From: an uncultured Clostridia bacterium
GTDB lineage: Bacteria > Bacillota > Clostridia > TANB77 > CAG-508
Assembly: GCA_948745425.1 (NCBI GenBank)
Contig: CAPZDM010000016.1
Coordinates: 1-28,274 of the forward strand
Length of the DNA stretch: 28,274 nucleotides
Reading direction: 5' to 3'
Of the stretch, positions 6,813-14,328 are shown piece after piece (position 1 is the first letter of the stretch; each line of letters starts with the position of its first letter). The notes beneath the pieces were generated by a model. The model was not told where the DNA came from, made no database searches, and was given only the letters and a program-made list of their open reading frames with translations. The position numbers were made by a program, and so were the translations under genes.

Positions 6813-7435
6813 TTAATTGTAAAGAATGTGGAAAAGAAATGTCGGATACAGTTGAAAAATGCCCTCATTGTGGGTATGTATATAAAGAATTAAAAAATGA
6901 AAAAATTGAAAAAGGAAAGAACTTTATAAAAAAATATAATAAAATAATAGTTATCATAATAATTGCTTTAATAATAGGTATAGTTGGATACATAGGATAT
7001 AATAAGAAAATAGAACAAGATAGGATAAAAGAAGAAATTATAGCAAACACATTAACAGATGACGAAAAAATGATTGCCCGTGTAGTTAATAAGTTACAAA
7101 GTTCACTAAAAAATCCAGAATCATTACAAGTATTTGAAATTATATATAGTAAAGCAAATGATTCATCAGCAACTGTAATCATTGATTCTTCAGGTCAAAA
7201 TGGATTTGGTGGTGTAACACGAAGAAGAAATATGTACTTAATTAAGTCAAATGGAACTATTACATATTGGGGCGATGATAGTAATGCAGATAAAACTGTT
7301 ACAAAATATACTAGCACAGAAGATAAACTTGAAATAGCAACATCAAAAGTTGTAAAAGAATACTGGACTGAGAGAAAAGATTTTTTTGTGGTAGATGTTG
7401 ACAAGATAATGAGAAATTTAGACCAAGCAAATTAA
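6803..7435 (+). CDS. Zinc-ribbon, single-span membrane protein with extracytoplasmic domain (210 aa)
   Basis: An N-terminal zinc ribbon (CKECGKEMSDTVEKCPHCGY) is followed by one transmembrane helix near residues 47-66, then about 140 residues probably outside the membrane. The outer domain includes VVNKLQSSLKNPESLQVFEI, a stretch I have seen in zinc-ribbon proteins of Firmicutes, and ends in VDVDKIMRNLDQAN. It starts 10 bp inside the DUF2752 gene. The ribbon is homologous to that of the gene at 5951. Function unknown. Confidence 0.7.
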   Translation: MALINCKECGKEMSDTVEKCPHCGYVYKELKNEKIEKGKNFIKKYNKIIVIIIIALIIGIVGYIGYNKKIEQDRIKEEIIANTLTDDEKMIARVVNKLQSSLKNPESLQVFEIIYSKANDSSATVIIDSSGQNGFGGVTRRRNMYLIKSNGTITYWGDDSNADKTVTKYTSTEDKLEIATSKVVKEYWTERKDFFVVDVDKIMRNLDQAN

Positions 7436-7468
7436 AAAGTTATAAATTTTGAAAGGAAAATTTAAAAT

Positions 7469-7765
7469 ATGGAAAATAAAAAGAATAAAAAAGTGATTAT
7501 AATATTTTCAGTAATAATTGCAATATTAATTATAATTATAATAGCATTAATACTAAAACAACAAGCAACTAAAATGGCGTTTTCATTATTAGGCAACGAT
7601 TATAGTGTTATAGGGTTAAGTCAAAATAAGAAAAAAGAAGAAAATACAAATACAGTTAAATATACCAAAGAACAATTAAAAGAAGAAATCTATTCTTTTA
7701 TAGAAAGAAGAAATGACTATGCCGTATTTAAAGATTTAAAAGGTGCAGAATTAGCTAAAAAATAA
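7469..7765 (+). CDS. Single-span membrane protein, possibly the first half of a split gene
   Basis: 98 aa: a short basic N-terminus, a transmembrane helix rich in Ile (about residues 9-27), then a charged region. It shares the ENTNT..YTK linker word with the protein at 8229. The reading frame continues after TAA, in phase, into the next ORF without any other stop. The pair may therefore be one protein of about 238 residues interrupted by a nonsense codon in an A-run, or two coupled genes. The RBS is gaaaggaaaatttaa. Function unknown. Confidence 0.6.
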   Translation: MENKKNKKVIIIFSVIIAILIIIIIALILKQQATKMAFSLLGNDYSVIGLSQNKKKEENTNTVKYTKEQLKEEIYSFIERRNDYAVFKDLKGAELAKK

Positions 7766-7780
7766 AATATGGGTGGTAGA

Positions 7781-8185
7781 ATGGTTGATACAAGTAAAAT
7801 TGGCAATTATAACTATGGAAAAGAAAAAGAACTAAGAATTAATGCATATGTTGTTACATATAAACAAGGAGCAAATCATATCAAAATTATGGCAGATTCA
7901 CAAGATGATAGTGTTATTGCAATAAGATATTTTTGTAATGATGAATATACTGATATAGAAAGAGATTCAGGAATGACAAAAATTTTTGAAGAAATAAAAT
8001 CACTATTAAATATAGATGAAGATATGGAATTTTGGACTTTCAATAATAGAATAGATAAATGGCAATTAGGTAACAAAACATTGTATAATAAAGGTTTGGG
8101 AATAAAAGTAAAAAATGAATGTACATTTTATATTGTAGCATGCCCTATAAAACAGTTTTATGATGAATATTCTACTAATTTATAA
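7781..8185 (+). CDS. Hypothetical protein, possibly the second half of a split gene
   Basis: 134 aa from the ATG at 7781, which follows GGGTGG. An earlier in-frame ATG at 7769 lacks a Shine-Dalgarno. The protein has no signal or membrane segment of its own and looks beta-rich (INAYVVTYKQGANHIKIM, ECTFYIVACPI). Lying in phase with the single-span protein directly upstream, it would make sense as that protein's extracytoplasmic domain. No family recognised. Confidence 0.55.
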   Translation: MVDTSKIGNYNYGKEKELRINAYVVTYKQGANHIKIMADSQDDSVIAIRYFCNDEYTDIERDSGMTKIFEEIKSLLNIDEDMEFWTFNNRIDKWQLGNKTLYNKGLGIKVKNECTFYIVACPIKQFYDEYSTNL

Positions 8186-8228
8186 TAAGAATTGATAATC
8201 AATAAATATAAAAGGAGATTAAAGTAAT

Positions 8229-8843
8229 ATGAAAAAAGAAAATAAAAAGATATTAATATTTTTAGGAATAATAGTTATAGTAATAGCAATTTACTTTATA
8301 TGTTTTCATAGGGGGACAACAGAAGAAAATAAAAAAACATTAACAGTAGCAGAAGAAATAACATTAAATAATAATGAAAAAGAGTTACTATCAGAATTAG
8401 TAAATGTAAATAATAAACTATTAAATCCTACACAAGAAGAAAATACAAATACAACAGATTACACAAAGATTGTAAAACCAACAGAGCCAACTTCATTAAG
8501 AGATTTTTGTATAAAGTTATATGAGGCAAGAAAGACAACCAATGATGAAGAAGAAACAATATACTTGTTTGATATGGAAACTAAAGGAAAGAATGAAGAA
8601 ACAGTAAGACGAATATTTGTTACAAAAAATGGAGAATTAGCAGGGTGCACTTTTATAGAGAGTGATTATGCAGAAAATTTGGAACAAATGGATAATACAA
8701 CAGTAAATGAAAATGGAATAACATTAGGAAAAGAATTTGTAAAGGTTATATTTGAAGGTTTGACACAAAAGATAAATGAAATATGGGAAAACGCAACAGT
8801 ATATGAAAATGTAAATTATGATAATATTTTAAGTAAAATATAA
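8229..8843 (+). CDS. Membrane-anchored protein (204 aa)
   Basis: A basic start MKKENKK, then a transmembrane anchor (residues 8-25) and a long polar outer region containing a TPTQEENTNTTDYTK type linker. The following domain has mixed strands (TIYLFDMETKGKN, RRIFVTKNGELAGCTFI) and ends in helices. The RBS is aaaggagattaaagta. It belongs to the same operon as the zinc-ribbon proteins, and its anchor-plus-linker layout matches the products of 6803 and 7469. No family recognised. Confidence 0.65.
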   Translation: MKKENKKILIFLGIIVIVIAIYFICFHRGTTEENKKTLTVAEEITLNNNEKELLSELVNVNNKLLNPTQEENTNTTDYTKIVKPTEPTSLRDFCIKLYEARKTTNDEEETIYLFDMETKGKNEETVRRIFVTKNGELAGCTFIESDYAENLEQMDNTTVNENGITLGKEFVKVIFEGLTQKINEIWENATVYENVNYDNILSKI

Positions 8844-8856
8844 AGGAGTTTTTATA

Positions 8857-9954
8857 ATGGAAGATAAAAAAGTAAATGTAAAAAATAATAAGAAAATAAT
8901 TTTAATTATAATAGGATTAATTATTTGTATTGCTATAATTGTAACTATAAAATATTTTAGTAATCCTGTTATGAAATTTAAGCAAAATTTAGATAATTTA
9001 GATGTTTCAAAATTGCAAGAGATATATTCAAGTACACAAAGTTATGATGAAAAAAAGAAGATTGAAAAAATATTTAAAGACAAATTAGAATCAATTGTAG
9101 AAGAATTTGTAAATGGAACAAAAAGTTATGAGAATGCAATCGAAGAAATTGATAGATATAAGAACATAAAAGGATTTGAAAATACTATAAAATTGTCTAA
9201 AGAAGATATTGAGAAAATAAAAATATCAAAGGATGATTTTGGGGAAGGACAGAATAATGCAAATTCTGGGAAAGTACTAGAGGCAATAAAGAGTTATTCA
9301 AAGGTAATAGAATTAGATAAGAATAATTATAAAATAGCTCAAGATTATATAAAAGATAATCAAGAAGAATTAAAAAACAAAACATTAGTAGAAGTTAATA
9401 ATCTAATTTCTCAAAATGATTATGTAACAGCTAGTCAAAAACTTAAAGAATTACAAGAAGTAATAACTAATGATAATCAAATTACAGAAAAAAGTAATGA
9501 AATAAAAGATAAAGCAAAAGAACAAGAAATTGAAAAGTACAAAAATGAACAAGAAGTAACTGTTGAAAATGCAAAAATTTTAATACAAGATGATAGATAT
9601 AAGGCATTATATCCAGATATGATAGAAGTAATAATAAAAAATAATTCTAGCAAAACTATAAAAGATTACGAAGTAGCAGTTTTAGCTTATGATAATAATA
9701 ATTATCCATTGAAGATAAAACCAAAATATAATTATAGTGGTGGAGGATTTGAATTTACAGGAAAAGCAGATAATGTAAATGTAGTTGCAGGTGCTACTAG
9801 AGGAAAAGATTATGGATGGGAATTAGACGCAAGTCATGGAATTTCAAAAGTACTTGCAATTGTAAAAAATGTAACTTATTATGATGGTTCTACTTGGGAA
9901 AATCCATATTATTCTTACTGGATAGAACAATATAAAGAAAAACCATTACAATAA
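8857..9954 (+). CDS. Membrane-anchored repeat-helix protein with DUF5780-like C-terminal domain (365 aa)
   Basis: One transmembrane anchor (about residues 14-34) precedes a helical, TPR-like region in which GKVLEAIKSYSKVIELDKNN resembles a tetratricopeptide unit. A coiled, charged segment follows (NEIKDKAKEQEIEKYKNEQE). The last ~130 residues are beta-rich: VIIKNNSSKTIKDYEVAVLA, later WELDASHGISK and NPYYSYWIEQYKEKPL. This matches my memory of the DUF5780 domain found in extracellular proteins of Firmicutes. It is the last gene of the operon, followed by a terminator. Function unknown. Confidence 0.7.
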   Translation: MEDKKVNVKNNKKIILIIIGLIICIAIIVTIKYFSNPVMKFKQNLDNLDVSKLQEIYSSTQSYDEKKKIEKIFKDKLESIVEEFVNGTKSYENAIEEIDRYKNIKGFENTIKLSKEDIEKIKISKDDFGEGQNNANSGKVLEAIKSYSKVIELDKNNYKIAQDYIKDNQEELKNKTLVEVNNLISQNDYVTASQKLKELQEVITNDNQITEKSNEIKDKAKEQEIEKYKNEQEVTVENAKILIQDDRYKALYPDMIEVIIKNNSSKTIKDYEVAVLAYDNNNYPLKIKPKYNYSGGGFEFTGKADNVNVVAGATRGKDYGWELDASHGISKVLAIVKNVTYYDGSTWENPYYSYWIEQYKEKPLQ

Positions 9955-9986
9955 TAAAAAGAAAGATAAATTTACTAATAGTTTTG

Positions 9987-10013
9987 AAAAAGAGGGAATT
10001 TCTCTCTTTTTTC
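9987..10013 (+). terminator. Rho-independent terminator of the membrane-protein operon
   Basis: aaaaagaggga (9987-9997) pairs with tctctcttttt (10001-10011, one G-U pair) around a 3-nt loop, running into T residues. Confidence 0.8.
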
Positions 10014-10603
10014 TATGTTTTATACTGTAATCATATTATAATATCTTTATTCAATTTTTTTCGATAGAAATTGGCACTCTAAAATGACCGTATAAAGAAA
10101 TTTATACAGACAGACAACAAGTTATATGTCTGTGAAATAAAAATGGCTTACAGACGATTGTAGAAAGTCATAAACCGATTGAATCTGTAAAGATACAAGC
10201 TAAAAACAGGTGCTTCTCTTTTTTATGGAAAAAAATCATAAATTACTTTTATTTTTAGAAAATTAAGAAGTAAAATCCCCATTTATTAAGCACATTTTAT
10301 TTATAAATTAAGAAATATAATAAAATTATTATTTTATCGTGTTTTTTGAGGTTTGTAAGTGGCTTGTAGAGCCGATTTCAAAATATGAGGTTTTGGAAAA
10401 TTATATATAAATGTGATTCTGTATATAAAAAATTAAATAATCTATTGAAAGGCTCAAATATTTTTCGTAAAATGTGGTTACAGAAATTTATTTGTAAAAT
10501 TTTAAGGTGTTCGCTTGTTTTTTAGTAAAATATATTGTAATATAATACCAACCTTTCGCTGTCAAAGGTAGTTCTTACATAAGGACGGAAAGGGGTGGGA
10601 TAT
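10014..10603. other. 590-bp gene-free stretch with scattered short dyads
   Basis: No convincing coding region on either strand. Two small dyads are visible: cagaca/tgtctg (10111-10116 and 10127-10132) and ttacaga/tctgtaa (10148-10154 and 10184-10190), within a zone slightly richer in GC. A probable promoter lies near the right end (TATAAT at 10541-10546, weak TTGTTT upstream). Given the mobile genes to the left, this could contain an integration boundary, but I could not identify repeated att cores. Confidence 0.4.
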
Positions 10604-10717
10604 ATGACGAATCCTGAACTGATTTTGCGATTAGTAGAAATGCTTTTGAAAGAAAAAGAAGAAACTATGAAAGCGAAAAAACAACAAGGCGAGACAAAAG
10701 ACGAATGTAAAAAATAA
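10604..10717 (+). CDS. 37-aa hydrophilic peptide
   Basis: ATG to TAA encodes a 37-aa peptide beginning MTNPELILRLVEMLLKEKEE and continuing with Lys-, Gln- and Glu-rich sequence. The first ~20 residues could form an amphipathic helix. A strong Shine-Dalgarno (ggaaaggggtggg), a possible promoter near 10541 and a terminator 29 bp downstream make this a likely real mini-gene. Similar 'NPEL.LRL.E' openings occur in short proteins of mobile elements, but I cannot name a family. Confidence 0.55.
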   Translation: MTNPELILRLVEMLLKEKEETMKAKKQQGETKDECKK

Positions 10718-10745
10718 TACATAAGTCAAAAGTGGGAGTGAGATT

Positions 10746-10765
10746 GCAGGTAGCTCCTGCTTTTT
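10746..10765 (+). terminator. Terminator of the 37-aa gene
   Basis: gcagg (10746-10750) pairs with cctgc (10756-10760), followed by TTTTTATTTT. Confidence 0.7.
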
Positions 10766-10780
10766 ATTTTGCATAAAAAT

Positions 10781-10807
10781 AGCGTACATAATTGCAGTAT
10801 GTACGCT
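10781..10807. repeat. 9-bp inverted repeat beyond the terminator
   Basis: agcgtacat (10781-10789) and atgtacgct (10799-10807). A wider dyad, ataagtca (10721-10728) and tgacttat (10816-10823), encloses both this and the terminator. No T run follows. Possible protein-binding or recombination site. Confidence 0.4.
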
Positions 10808-10902
10808 TAAATATATGACTTATCCCGAACTTAAGTACATATTTAATGTAATCATATAATAACATATTTTATAGAATCTGTCAAATAAATTTTTTGAAAA
10901 GA

Positions 10903-10931
10903 TTGACAAATCAAAAAGCACATAGTAAAAT
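10903..10931 (+). promoter_or_regulatory. SigA-type promoter upstream of the Spo0A fragment
   Basis: TTGACA (10903-10908), 17-bp spacer, TAAAAT (10926-10931), 72 bp before the ATG at 11004. Confidence 0.7.
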
Positions 10932-11003
10932 ACCTACAAATAGTTTAATAAAAAACCAACAAACAAGGCAATAAATTTATATAAAAATAGGGTATTTATT
11001 GGT

Positions 11004-11216
11004 ATGTGGAAAAGTACTGTTTTTATTAACACTACCCCATCAAGAGTAGAAAGAGCAATACGTCATGCAATAGAAGTAGCATGGGGAAGAGGGCAAACAG
11101 ACGTGGTAGAAAGTATATTTGGTTACACAGTATCAGCAAGTAAAGGAAAGCCAACAAACTCAGAATTCATAGCAATGATAAGTGATAAACTAAGACTAGA
11201 ACTAAAAAGTGCATAA
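11004..11216 (+). CDS. Stand-alone C-terminal piece of Spo0A (70 aa)
   Basis: From residue 10 onward the sequence (NTTPSRVERAIRHAIEVAWG, then FGYTVSASKGKPTNSEFIAM and DKLRLE) is the well-known C-terminus of the sporulation master regulator Spo0A, covering the recognition helix and the dimerising end helices. The receiver domain and the first helices of the DNA-binding domain are absent; only nine unrelated residues (MWKSTVFIN) precede the homology. The gene has a clear promoter 72 bp upstream and a strong terminator right after it. The ribosome binding site is weak. It is either a fossil left by recombination or a functional mini-protein that could interfere with Spo0A. Identity of the homology is near certain; function is inference. 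Confidence 0.8.
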   Translation: MWKSTVFINTTPSRVERAIRHAIEVAWGRGQTDVVESIFGYTVSASKGKPTNSEFIAMISDKLRLELKSA

Positions 11217-11217
11217 G

Positions 11218-11258
11218 AAAATCCCAGTTCACACTATACAGTGTCAACTGGGATTTCT
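11218..11258 (+). terminator. Strong terminator after the Spo0A fragment
   Basis: aaatcccagtt (11218-11228) pairs with aactgggattt (11246-11256), with an inner acact/agtgt stem, giving a long hairpin directly after the stop codon. Confidence 0.8.
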
Positions 11259-11291
11259 AGTTGTATAGGAAAAATCGATTATGTTGTTGTT

Positions 11292-11330
11292 GGGGTGCCC
11301 TTTGGGCGTCCGAGTGGCGAAGCCACTTTT
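11292..11330. repeat. GC-rich double-hairpin intergenic repeat
   Basis: A GC island in an AT-rich context forms two adjacent hairpins: gccc-ttt-gggc (11297-11307) and gtggc-gaa-gccac (11314-11326). It resembles short dispersed palindromic repeats of clostridial genomes. Copy number could not be checked; no second identical copy is in the window. Confidence 0.55.
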
Positions 11331-11408
11331 GTTCATGTATGTAATATATTGCAATTTAAACGAAAAAGTAATATAATATTATGTATAGTAGTAAAAGAGG
11401 AGTAAAAA

Positions 11409-13118
11409 ATGAAATTAAAAAATGTAAAACCTGTTTTAAATATATTAAGAATACTCTCAGCGATAACAATTTTATTAATTATAATTCTATCAAATGTAGA
11501 AAATGTAGTAGGAACAGAAAATGTTGAATATACCTCAATGAAAGATATTAATTATTCAGAAACACTAGAAGATATAAAAAATCCAGAAAGAGGATTTTAT
11601 AGCACAGCTTTTCTTAAACTAAGTCCATCAGGAAATAAAGCAACTAATTCACGTGCAAACTTAATTCACTTAAGAGTAGGTATTGGAGATTTTTCTAAAG
11701 CAAATAATGCAAATAAGGACTTAGAATTTACAGAGGATGCTTTAAATGCGCTAAATGAGACCTTATCAAATATTAAAAACAATGGTGGAAGTGTAATCAT
11801 AAGATTTGCATATGATAATTTTAATGGAAGAGCAGATGTAGAACCATCATTAGATATTATATTAACACATATTTCTCAGTTAAAACCAGTATTTGAAGCA
11901 AACCAAGATGTAATATCATATGTAGAATTAGGTTTCTTTGGACCATGGGGTGAAATGCATACAAGTAAAATATGTACAACAGATAATGTTAGTAGGGCAA
12001 TAGATACAATGCTTAATACAGTACCTGAAAAAATAAAGATAGGAGTAAGAACACCAAACTATTATGCAAAATGGCTTGGAATTGATAGATCAAAGCTAAA
12101 TGAAAACATTACAGACAGAGGCACAAAAGCATATAGAGTAGGATTATATAATGATGGATATTTAGGCTCAGAAAGTGACCTTGGGACTTTTGCAAATAGA
12201 GAAATAGAAATAAAATGGCTTGAAAAGCAAGCTATGCACACACTTTATGGAGGAGAAGTAGTAGCAAATTATGCTAGTGGAACTCCCTTAAATACAGCAA
12301 AATATATGTCAAATGAGGCTTTTAGAACACACACTACATATCTAAACTCAGAATGGAATAACACTGTTATAAAAGAGTGGAAAAATGAAAGTTATGATGG
12401 AGACGATAAACTTTATTTAGGACAAACAGGATATACATATATAGCTAACCATTTAGGATATAGATTTGTTTTAAGAGACTCAAAAGTTGCAAATAAAAAC
12501 GGAAATTTGCAAATAAAATTGCAAATAGAAAATGTAGGATTTGCAAATCTAATTAATGATAAAAAAGTAACATTAATATTAGAAAAGGATGGAGAAAAAC
12601 ATGAAATACTTACAGATGTAAATGCAACTATATGGAACTCTAAAGAAATTTCTAATATAGACATAAAAGTCCAATTACCAGAAAATATAGAATTAGGTGA
12701 ATGGAATATATACTTAAGAATATCACAATATGGAGATATGAATAAAGACAATAATTACAAATGTATACAATTAGCAAATCCAGATATATGGGAAGAAGGT
12801 TTAGGAGCAAATTATATTGGAAAAACATTAATTTCAGAAAAATCAGACACAGATGTACCAAAAGATGAAGATGAACCAAGTAAACCAGAAATACCAGAAG
12901 ATAAAGATACACCAAATACACCAGATAAACCAATAGAATCAGAAAGACCAAATACTGAAAACAATAATCAAAATGAAACAATAGTAAACAGTAAAGACAC
13001 AACAACAGTAACAGGAAGGCTACCAAAAACAGGAAGTAATATAGAAATTATAATATTAATATGTTTAATAATTGGAATTAATATAATCATATCATATATA
13101 AAAATAAAGAAAATTTAA
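11409..13118 (+). CDS. Cell-wall-anchored DUF4874/DUF4832-type protein with LPKTG signal (569 aa)
   Basis: The signal peptide covers residues 1-36 (hydrophobic ILSAITILLIIILS). The mature part starts with NPERGFYST, the hallmark of DUF4874, followed by a glycosidase-like barrel (VIIRFAYDNFNGRADVEPSL, ELGFFGPWGEMHTS) and the DUF4832 region. A beta-sandwich-like segment (about residues 355-455) precedes a spacer rich in Pro, Asp, Glu and Lys (PSKPEIPEDKDTPNTPDKP), then LPKTG, a hydrophobic stretch and KIKKI, a complete sorting signal. A sortase elsewhere in the genome should attach it to the wall. It is probably a carbohydrate-active or binding protein; the substrate is unknown. The RBS is agaggagtaaaa. 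Confidence 0.8.
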   Translation: MKLKNVKPVLNILRILSAITILLIIILSNVENVVGTENVEYTSMKDINYSETLEDIKNPERGFYSTAFLKLSPSGNKATNSRANLIHLRVGIGDFSKANNANKDLEFTEDALNALNETLSNIKNNGGSVIIRFAYDNFNGRADVEPSLDIILTHISQLKPVFEANQDVISYVELGFFGPWGEMHTSKICTTDNVSRAIDTMLNTVPEKIKIGVRTPNYYAKWLGIDRSKLNENITDRGTKAYRVGLYNDGYLGSESDLGTFANREIEIKWLEKQAMHTLYGGEVVANYASGTPLNTAKYMSNEAFRTHTTYLNSEWNNTVIKEWKNESYDGDDKLYLGQTGYTYIANHLGYRFVLRDSKVANKNGNLQIKLQIENVGFANLINDKKVTLILEKDGEKHEILTDVNATIWNSKEISNIDIKVQLPENIELGEWNIYLRISQYGDMNKDNNYKCIQLANPDIWEEGLGANYIGKTLISEKSDTDVPKDEDEPSKPEIPEDKDTPNTPDKPIESERPNTENNNQNETIVNSKDTTTVTGRLPKTGSNIEIIILICLIIGINIIISYIKIKKI

Positions 13119-13124
13119 TAAACA

Positions 13125-13150
13125 AAGGAGTTCAATATAAAGGACTCCTT
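13125..13150 (+). terminator. Probable terminator after the LPKTG gene
   Basis: aaggagt (13125-13131) pairs with actcctt (13144-13150). The following sequence is AT-rich, with a short T run only further on. Confidence 0.45.
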
Positions 13151-13237
13151 AAATATTTGTTTTAAGCCACTTTTTTCTTAAAAAATTCACATAAATAAAG
13201 ATAGATTTGGAAAGATAATATAGTAAGGAGAATTATT

Positions 13238-14140
13238 ATGTTTAAACCAAAATCTATTTATGTTGAAAAAGATATAGAGAATTATGAGCTTGGTAAACAA
13301 CTTTTAGAAAAATATAAAGAAGTTCCCAAAATAGAGATACAAAGCCATAATGCAATAGAAGAAATGCGTAAAAAAGAAAATAAAGAATTTTTAAATATGA
13401 AAGCAAACTTAATAATTGGAGTAAGAAAGACACATAAATTTGTAGAAAACCATAAAATTTCAGATTACTTAGTTCCATACACATCATCTGGATGTATTGC
13501 AGCATGTATGTATTGTTACTTAGTTTGCAATTACAACAAATGTGCATATTTACGTTTATTTGTTAACAGAGAAGAAATGTTAGATAAGATCATTAAAGTA
13601 TCAAACAAATCAGACAAAGAACTTACATTTGAAATAGGAAGTAATAGTGACCTTATCCTAGAAAACACTATAACAAATAATCTAGTATGGACAATAGAAA
13701 ACTTTAATGCAGATAAAGGAAAGCTGACATTTCCTACAAAATTTGAAATGGTAGACGACATATTACCACTTAATCATAAGGGAAAAGTAATTGTTAGAAT
13801 GAGTGTTAATCCAGAAGAAATAATAAATAAAGTTGAATTTGGAACATCTAGATTAAAAGGGAGAATAGAAGCAATAAATAAATTAAAAGAAGCAGGATAT
13901 GAAGTAGGAATATTAATTGCTCCAGTTATATTTGTAGAAAATTGGAGGGAATTATATTTAGAATTAATTAAAAGACTAAAAGACGAATTATCAGAAAAAG
14001 CAAAGAAGGACATATTTTTTGAGGTAATATTCATGACATATAGTTATGTTCATACGAAAATAAATGAAGAAGCATTCCCAAATGCAATAAACCTATATAA
14101 TAAAGACATAATGACAGGCAGAGGAAGAGGAAAATATTGA
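13238..14140 (+). CDS. splB: Spore photoproduct lyase (radical SAM), ending early at an in-frame UGA
   Basis: A radical SAM enzyme that repairs the thymine dimer of UV-irradiated spores. The 4Fe-4S motif is CIAACMYC (Cys86, Cys90, Cys93) in the typical context YTSSGC...CYL, followed by LRLFVNREEML and the SAM-fold strands (FEIGSNSDLILEN, KVIVRMSVNP, EVGILIAPVI). The usual C-terminus begins GRGRGKY, but here UGA intervenes. The same frame then continues for 30 residues with family-like sequence (YKEEMRKEGEKFFKEQLKRY, FPNNEIVYIV) to a TAA at 14231. As written, the protein is 300 aa and lacks the last 30 residues. It lies alone between terminators. The RBS is aaggagaattatt. Confidence 0.85.
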   Translation: MFKPKSIYVEKDIENYELGKQLLEKYKEVPKIEIQSHNAIEEMRKKENKEFLNMKANLIIGVRKTHKFVENHKISDYLVPYTSSGCIAACMYCYLVCNYNKCAYLRLFVNREEMLDKIIKVSNKSDKELTFEIGSNSDLILENTITNNLVWTIENFNADKGKLTFPTKFEMVDDILPLNHKGKVIVRMSVNPEEIINKVEFGTSRLKGRIEAINKLKEAGYEVGILIAPVIFVENWRELYLELIKRLKDELSEKAKKDIFFEVIFMTYSYVHTKINEEAFPNAINLYNKDIMTGRGRGKY

Positions 14141-14233
14141 TATAAAGAAGAAATGAGAAAAGAAGGAGAAAAATTTTTCAAAGAACAATTAAAAAGATAC
14201 TTTCCAAATAATGAAATTGTTTATATTGTATAA
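14138..14233 (+). other. In-frame UGA and conserved 30-codon extension of splB
   Basis: UGA sits where homologues have a residue between KY and Y (as in GKYVY). The extension keeps the expected YFP..EI.Y ending, so it was under protein-level selection until recently, or still is. No hairpin of SECIS type is visible just after the UGA. UGA is used as a normal stop by agrA and pdaA here, so genome-wide reassignment is unlikely. Confidence 0.7.
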
Positions 14234-14270
14234 ATTACCATGGTTTTTTAGGCAAAATCATAGTAATTTT
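14232..14270 (+). terminator. Imperfect hairpin after splB
   Basis: aaattaccatg (from 14232) can pair imperfectly with catagtaattt (ending about 14269), followed by T. It is a plausible terminator. Confidence 0.4.
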
Positions 14271-14280
14271 AGGCATTTTA

Positions 14281-14289
14281 TGGTATAAT
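14281..14289 (+). promoter_or_regulatory. Extended -10 promoter for the Fic gene
   Basis: TGG-TATAAT (14281-14289) is an extended -10 element. The -35 region is poor, as is usual for this class. It lies 40 bp upstream of the Fic start. Confidence 0.55.
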
Positions 14290-14328
14290 ATTAAGGTATG
14301 AAAAAAGGAGATTTTAGGAGGTTTTCAT

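Noticed and set aside
12652..13026. Long Leu/Tyr/Val-rich minus-strand ORF
   Set aside because: An artefact of the Pro/Asp/Glu/Lys spacer of the LPKTG protein on the opposite strand.
14138..14140. UGA reassigned to tryptophan genome-wide
   Set aside because: UGG is used freely for Trp, and UGA ends agrA and pdaA at the expected protein ends.
14138..14200. Selenocysteine insertion at the splB UGA
   Set aside because: The bases after the UGA are purine-rich with no hairpin, and the position is not a known catalytic Cys.
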